From Nitrospirota bacterium (GTDB lineage: Bacteria > Nitrospirota > Nitrospiria > Nitrospirales > Nitrospiraceae), in NCBI GenBank assembly GCA_016195505.1, contig JACPZN010000261.1, forward strand, positions 1 to 10,250: a stretch of 10,250 bases of DNA, given 5' to 3'. Positions within the stretch are counted from its first letter, which is position 1. Each line of letters starts with the position of its first letter. The position numbers were made by a program, and so were the translations under genes. Below, one piece after another: positions 7,173-10,250 of the stretch. The notes below the pieces were generated by a model that saw nothing but the letters and a program-made list of their open reading frames with translations, did no database searches and was not told the origin of the DNA.

Positions 7173-8294
7173 TCAATAGAACAGACTCAGCCGCCTTCGT
7201 TTGACATTCAGCAACAAACCCAACGACGCCATCGTCATTACCGTGGCGCTCCCGCCATAGCTCACCAGAGGCAAGGGAATGCCCACGATTGGAAACATTC
7301 CCGCCGTCATGCCAATATTGATCACAACGCAGAAACACAGCATCGCCACAATTCCGACTGCGAGCAGGGCACCGAGTTGATCCTTCGCCTTGGACGCGAT
7401 TTCAAGCGACAACCAGATGAGCGCGACGAACAGCACCAGCAATAAGAGCACACCGATAAATCCCCATTCTTCTGCATAGACCGCAAAGACGAAATCGGTA
7501 TGTCCTTCCGGCAGAAACTTCAATTGGCTTTGGGTACCGCCGTACAGTCCTTTCCCCATCAATTCTCCTGAACCGATCGCAATTCTCGATTGCAATGCAT
7601 GGTAGCCTTTTCCACCCGGGTCATAGTCCGGATCGACGAACGCCATAATGCGCTGTCGCTGATAATCATGCAAGGACCCCCACAGCCCTTCCCAGGCAAA
7701 CGGAAACAGCATAACCGAGAAGAGCAGCATGACGCCCAACGCCTGAGAGCGGACGCCGACCATCAAGAGCATCGCGGCATAGACCGCGACGAAACTCAGG
7801 CCGCTGCCCAAGTCCGGTTGTTTCAGAATCAGGACGAGGCCGGGCAACATCAAGAACCCCGGCACAATCACACGCTGCAGCCATCCCACGCGAGGCGCCT
7901 TCGAGTAATAATGGGCCAGCACAAGGATGAGCACAAGTTTCGCAAACTCCGAGGGCTGAAAACTGAACGGGCCCAAGGCAATCCATCGCTGCGCTCCTTT
8001 GCTCGTTCGCCCTTCGAACAAGACAAATACCAGCATCAGCAATACGAGCGCGTAGGCCGGATACGCGAGCCGCGCAATACGATGATAGTCCGACACCCAC
8101 ATCACGATGAATGCGACGGTTCCCAAGAGGATCCAGGCCAACTGCTTCAGATAGTACGGCGCGATTCCGCCCTGCTGCGCATGCGTGACACTATGGATTG
8201 AGAGCACCCCGATTCCTAGAATGGCGAGGATCAATCCCACGAAGCGGAGATCGAAATTGTCGAGACCCCGATTATCCGTCAATCGATCGATCAT
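7173..8294 (-). CDS. rodA: Rod-shape SEDS peptidoglycan glycosyltransferase RodA
   Basis: This encodes 373 residues with about ten membrane helices, matching RodA (about 370). SEDS signatures include QRWIALGPFSFQPSEFAK (102-119), KQPDLGSG (158-165), the catalytic-region FLPEGHTDFVFAVYAEEWG (260-278) with Asp267, and GIPLPLVSYGGSA (338-350). RodA polymerises lipid II into glycan strands in the inner membrane during cell elongation and works with the transpeptidase PBP2, encoded just upstream. The ATG at 8294 overlaps the mrdA stop at 8291-8293 as ATGA, implying coupled translation. The open frame extends to 8495 inside mrdA, but those 67 residues are basic and cysteine-rich and unlike RodA, so they are not used. 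A weak GGA lies near the start. FtsW is the paralogue to exclude, and the mrdA partner favours RodA. Confidence 0.95.
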   Translation of the reverse strand: MIDRLTDNRGLDNFDLRFVGLILAILGIGVLSIHSVTHAQQGGIAPYYLKQLAWILLGTVAFIVMWVSDYHRIARLAYPAYALVLLMLVFVLFEGRTSKGAQRWIALGPFSFQPSEFAKLVLILVLAHYYSKAPRVGWLQRVIVPGFLMLPGLVLILKQPDLGSGLSFVAVYAAMLLMVGVRSQALGVMLLFSVMLFPFAWEGLWGSLHDYQRQRIMAFVDPDYDPGGKGYHALQSRIAIGSGELMGKGLYGGTQSQLKFLPEGHTDFVFAVYAEEWGFIGVLLLLVLFVALIWLSLEIASKAKDQLGALLAVGIVAMLCFCVVINIGMTAGMFPIVGIPLPLVSYGGSATVMTMASLGLLLNVKRRRLSLFY

Positions 8295-10162
8295 GATTTT
8301 TCCGACGATCGTCGGACTTGGCCACTTTCGGAGGAATCCGAGGCCACCATCGGAACCTGCGGGGCAAGATTGATGTACGTTTCTATGATCTCCTTTGCGA
8401 GGGGAGCCGCAGCGGACCCGCCGTGCCCCATGTGCTCGACAAGGACGGCAACCGCGATCTTCGGCGACTCCACAGGGGCGAATGCAACGAACCACGCATG
8501 GTCACGGAATTTCTTAGGGATATCTTTTTCAGGCCCCGTTCGGAGCGCCGCCACCTGAGCCGTTCCTGTTTTCCCGCCGATTGTGACCAGCGAGGACTTC
8601 GCCCTGGTCGCGGTTCCGACTTTGACGGCATCGGCCAGCGCTTCTTTAATAACGCGAAATGTTTCGGGCTTGGCGTTGATCTTTCCACGTGGGACCGCCG
8701 GCAATTCTTGCAGGTTTCCGGTCGTCCGATCCATCACGGCCTGCACCAGACGAGGACGATAACTGACTCCGTTGTTGGCAACCGTCCCAATCAAACTAGC
8801 CATCTGCAACGGCGTGACCGTCACATAACCCTGCCCGATCGCCGCCGAGATGGTTTCTCCAGGCAACCAGGGCTCGTTCTTCGCCTTCTGCTTCCACGTG
8901 GTGGACGGCATGATTCCCGGTCGTTCCGAAGGCAACTCCACACCCGTTCCCTGTCCAAGTCCAAATTCTTTGCCGAAGTCGGCCATCACATCGATCCCCA
9001 TCCGCTGGCCCACTGTATAGAAGTACACGTCGCAGGAATGGACCAAGGCGGTATGCAAGTCGACGGAGCCATGTCCGCCCGCTTTCCAGTCGTGGTAGAG
9101 CCGCTTGCCGAACTGATAGCCTCCGTTGCAGTACACGGTGCTGGAGGGCGACATCGTCTTCGTTTCCAATGCGGCGACGGCCATGGGGACCTTGAACGTG
9201 GAACCCGGAGGGTACTGCCCCTGAGAGGCACGATTATTCAAGGGGCGGCCTTCGTCCTGCACAATCTCGACCCATTGTTTCGGCGTCAGTTCCCGAGAAA
9301 GAACGTTGGGATCGAACGCGGGACGGCTGGCCATAGCCAGGATATCGCCACTTGTGGGGTCCAATGCGACAATCGCGCCAAACTCCTCGCCCAACAGTTC
9401 CTCCGCGACTTTTTGCAATCGCACATCGATCGTGAGATAGAGGTCGTTCCCTGCCTGCGGCTTCTCGACGACCGCCGCCTTCTTTTCATGACCGAGTGCG
9501 TCGACTTCCACGCTCTTCTGGCCGGCCACACCTCGCACGTGGCGGTCGTAGGACTTCTCAACCCCGTACTGGCCGACGACACTGCCTTGATGCAGGTCCG
9601 CGAACTCCGGTTTCTCCAGTTGTTCGGCCGAGATTTCTCCGACGTAGCCCAAGAGATGGGCTGCCGTCACACCCCCGAGATAATTGCGTTGCGACTCGAC
9701 TTGGACCATGACGCCCGGGAGATCCAAGCGATGGGATTCAATCACCGTGGCATCGCGGAGCGTCATGCGATCCTTAATCTTACGCGGCAACAACTTGCTG
9801 CCCTTTCCCATCAGTTTTTTCCGGATAAGCGCTGGATCCAAGCTGAGCAGGTCGGTCAGCTTTTGAATCAAGGCCTCGTGATCCTTCACATCTTCCAACG
9901 TGACATAGAGACTGAAGCTCGGCACATTGTTCGCTAAAAGAACGCCATACCGGTCATAAATGAGCCCACGGGCGGGCTCAAGCAACACAAGTCTGGTTCG
10001 ATTATTTTCTGAGAGATCTCGGTAGTAGGGTCCTTCCCTGATTTGCAGATGCCACAGGCGGAGACCAAGCAATGCCACCACCAACAGGAGCCCCACTCGT
10101 AGAATAAGGAGCCTGCGATGGAGGTCGTCGAATTCTGCTTCTGGGTAATTTGCCGAGGCCAT
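8291..10162 (-). CDS. mrdA: Penicillin-binding protein 2 (elongation transpeptidase)
   Basis: This gives 623 residues from the ATG at 10162, near the size of E. coli PBP2 (633). A short cytoplasmic head and one membrane anchor (about 19-37) precede the pedestal domain, with RGLIYDRYGVLLA and LGYVGEIS. The transpeptidase domain follows, with PPGSTFK (nucleophile Ser321, Lys324), the SCD version of SxN (Ser376) in HSCDVYFYTVG, and GGKTGTAQ (Lys531). It cross-links new glycan strands made by RodA at the inner membrane. A frame from TTG at 10201 adds 13 residues, but the ATG at 10162 has AGGA five bases upstream and lies 7 bases after the probable mreD stop. The last codons contain a 16-base palindrome before rodA. 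Nothing in the catalytic set is missing. Confidence 0.95.
   Translation of the reverse strand: MASANYPEAEFDDLHRRLLILRVGLLLVVALLGLRLWHLQIREGPYYRDLSENNRTRLVLLEPARGLIYDRYGVLLANNVPSFSLYVTLEDVKDHEALIQKLTDLLSLDPALIRKKLMGKGSKLLPRKIKDRMTLRDATVIESHRLDLPGVMVQVESQRNYLGGVTAAHLLGYVGEISAEQLEKPEFADLHQGSVVGQYGVEKSYDRHVRGVAGQKSVEVDALGHEKKAAVVEKPQAGNDLYLTIDVRLQKVAEELLGEEFGAIVALDPTSGDILAMASRPAFDPNVLSRELTPKQWVEIVQDEGRPLNNRASQGQYPPGSTFKVPMAVAALETKTMSPSSTVYCNGGYQFGKRLYHDWKAGGHGSVDLHTALVHSCDVYFYTVGQRMGIDVMADFGKEFGLGQGTGVELPSERPGIMPSTTWKQKAKNEPWLPGETISAAIGQGYVTVTPLQMASLIGTVANNGVSYRPRLVQAVMDRTTGNLQELPAVPRGKINAKPETFRVIKEALADAVKVGTATRAKSSLVTIGGKTGTAQVAALRTGPEKDIPKKFRDHAWFVAFAPVESPKIAVAVLVEHMGHGGSAAAPLAKEIIETYINLAPQVPMVASDSSESGQVRRSSEKS
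8301..8316. repeat. 16-base perfect palindrome at the mrdA/rodA junction
   Basis: The sequence tccgacgatcgtcgga is its own reverse complement. It lies in the last mrdA codons, 6 bases ahead of the rodA ATG. In mRNA it could form a hairpin covering the rodA initiation region that translating ribosomes from mrdA would open. It may also be codon chance or a protein-binding site. Confidence 0.4.
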
Positions 10163-10169
10163 GACGTTC

Positions 10170-10250
10170 CTACGCTCGATACTCTGAGACCCACCGCTCA
10201 ATATTCAATCGACTCCACACCACCCAATAGAGCACCCCGCCCACCACGGC
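10170..10250 (-). CDS. mreD: Probable MreD C-terminus (partial, N-terminus off the window)
   Basis: An open frame enters from the right edge and ends at TAG (10170-10172). It gives 26 residues, hydrophobic at first (AVVGGVLYWVVW) and then charged (SRLNIERWVSEYRA). This fits the end of a membrane protein whose last helix is followed by a short basic tail. Its stop overlaps the ribosome binding site of mrdA and lies 7 bases before the mrdA ATG. Because mreB-mreC-mreD-mrdA-rodA is a widespread order, MreD, the membrane component of the elongasome, is the natural candidate. The fragment itself has no diagnostic motif, so the name rests mainly on position. Confidence 0.55.
   Translation of the reverse strand, partial: AVVGGVLYWVVWSRLNIERWVSEYRA

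Noticed and set aside
8295..8495. 67-residue N-terminal extension of RodA inside mrdA
   Set aside because: RodA proteins begin near the ATG at 8294, and the extension would overlap the conserved end of mrdA by about 200 bases.
8318..9937. A 539-codon open frame on the plus strand
   Set aside because: It is wholly antisense to mrdA, whose motifs are intact. Its translation is rich in Arg and His and shows no domain I recognise, as expected for a shadow frame in GC-rich DNA.
10163..10201. TTG start adding 13 residues to PBP2
   Set aside because: The ATG at 10162 has a proper AGGA ribosome binding site and follows the upstream gene's stop by 7 bases; the TTG would overlap mreD by about 30 bases.
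1..10250. CRISPR arrays, tRNA or rRNA genes, phage or defence genes
   Set aside because: No regularly spaced direct repeats, no tRNA-like cloverleaf or rRNA sequence, and no such protein families were seen on either strand.

Overview
The window looks like bacterial chromosome with a moderately high GC content. Every gene I can support lies on the minus strand, so transcription runs from high to low coordinates. Gene content, protein style and a distinctive intergenic inverted repeat suggest a Nitrospira-like member of the Nitrospirota. That placement is inference, not a measured match.

Layout in the direction of transcription: (1) a cell-elongation cluster made of the C-terminal end of a probable mreD (10170-10250), mrdA encoding PBP2 (8291-10162) and rodA (7173-8294). 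mrdA starts 7 bases after the mreD stop, and mrdA and rodA overlap in ATGA. (2) rng, a ribonuclease G/E family enzyme (5548-7056). (3) dprA (4327-5445). (4) A roughly 172-base intergenic element bounded by 19-base inverted repeats (4156-4327); one arm begins at the last base of the dprA stop codon. (5) topA, DNA topoisomerase I, in two pieces: 3480-4049 carries the Toprim half and 1865-3475 carries the catalytic tyrosine and four zinc ribbons. The pieces are in different frames, and about 85-100 residues of the normal protein are missing between them. (6) A System I cytochrome c maturation cluster ccmA (1010-1630), ccmB (330-1013) and ccmC (1-320, running off the left edge).

Functionally, MreD, PBP2 and RodA belong to the elongasome: RodA polymerises glycan strands and PBP2 cross-links them. 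RNase G matures RNA, and a neighbouring rng is also known beside mreBCD in E. coli. DprA loads RecA on incoming single-stranded DNA, and dprA next to topA is a common bacterial pairing. CcmA, CcmB and CcmC form the transporter-like complex that releases haem-loaded CcmE for cytochrome c assembly.

Most genes are ordinary housekeeping genes. The points worth a second look are the interrupted topA, with its unexplained ~90-base linker and well-formed internal ribosome binding site, and the inverted-repeat element between dprA and topA. I see no convincing new defence, mobile or biosynthetic system, and no tRNA, rRNA or CRISPR array.
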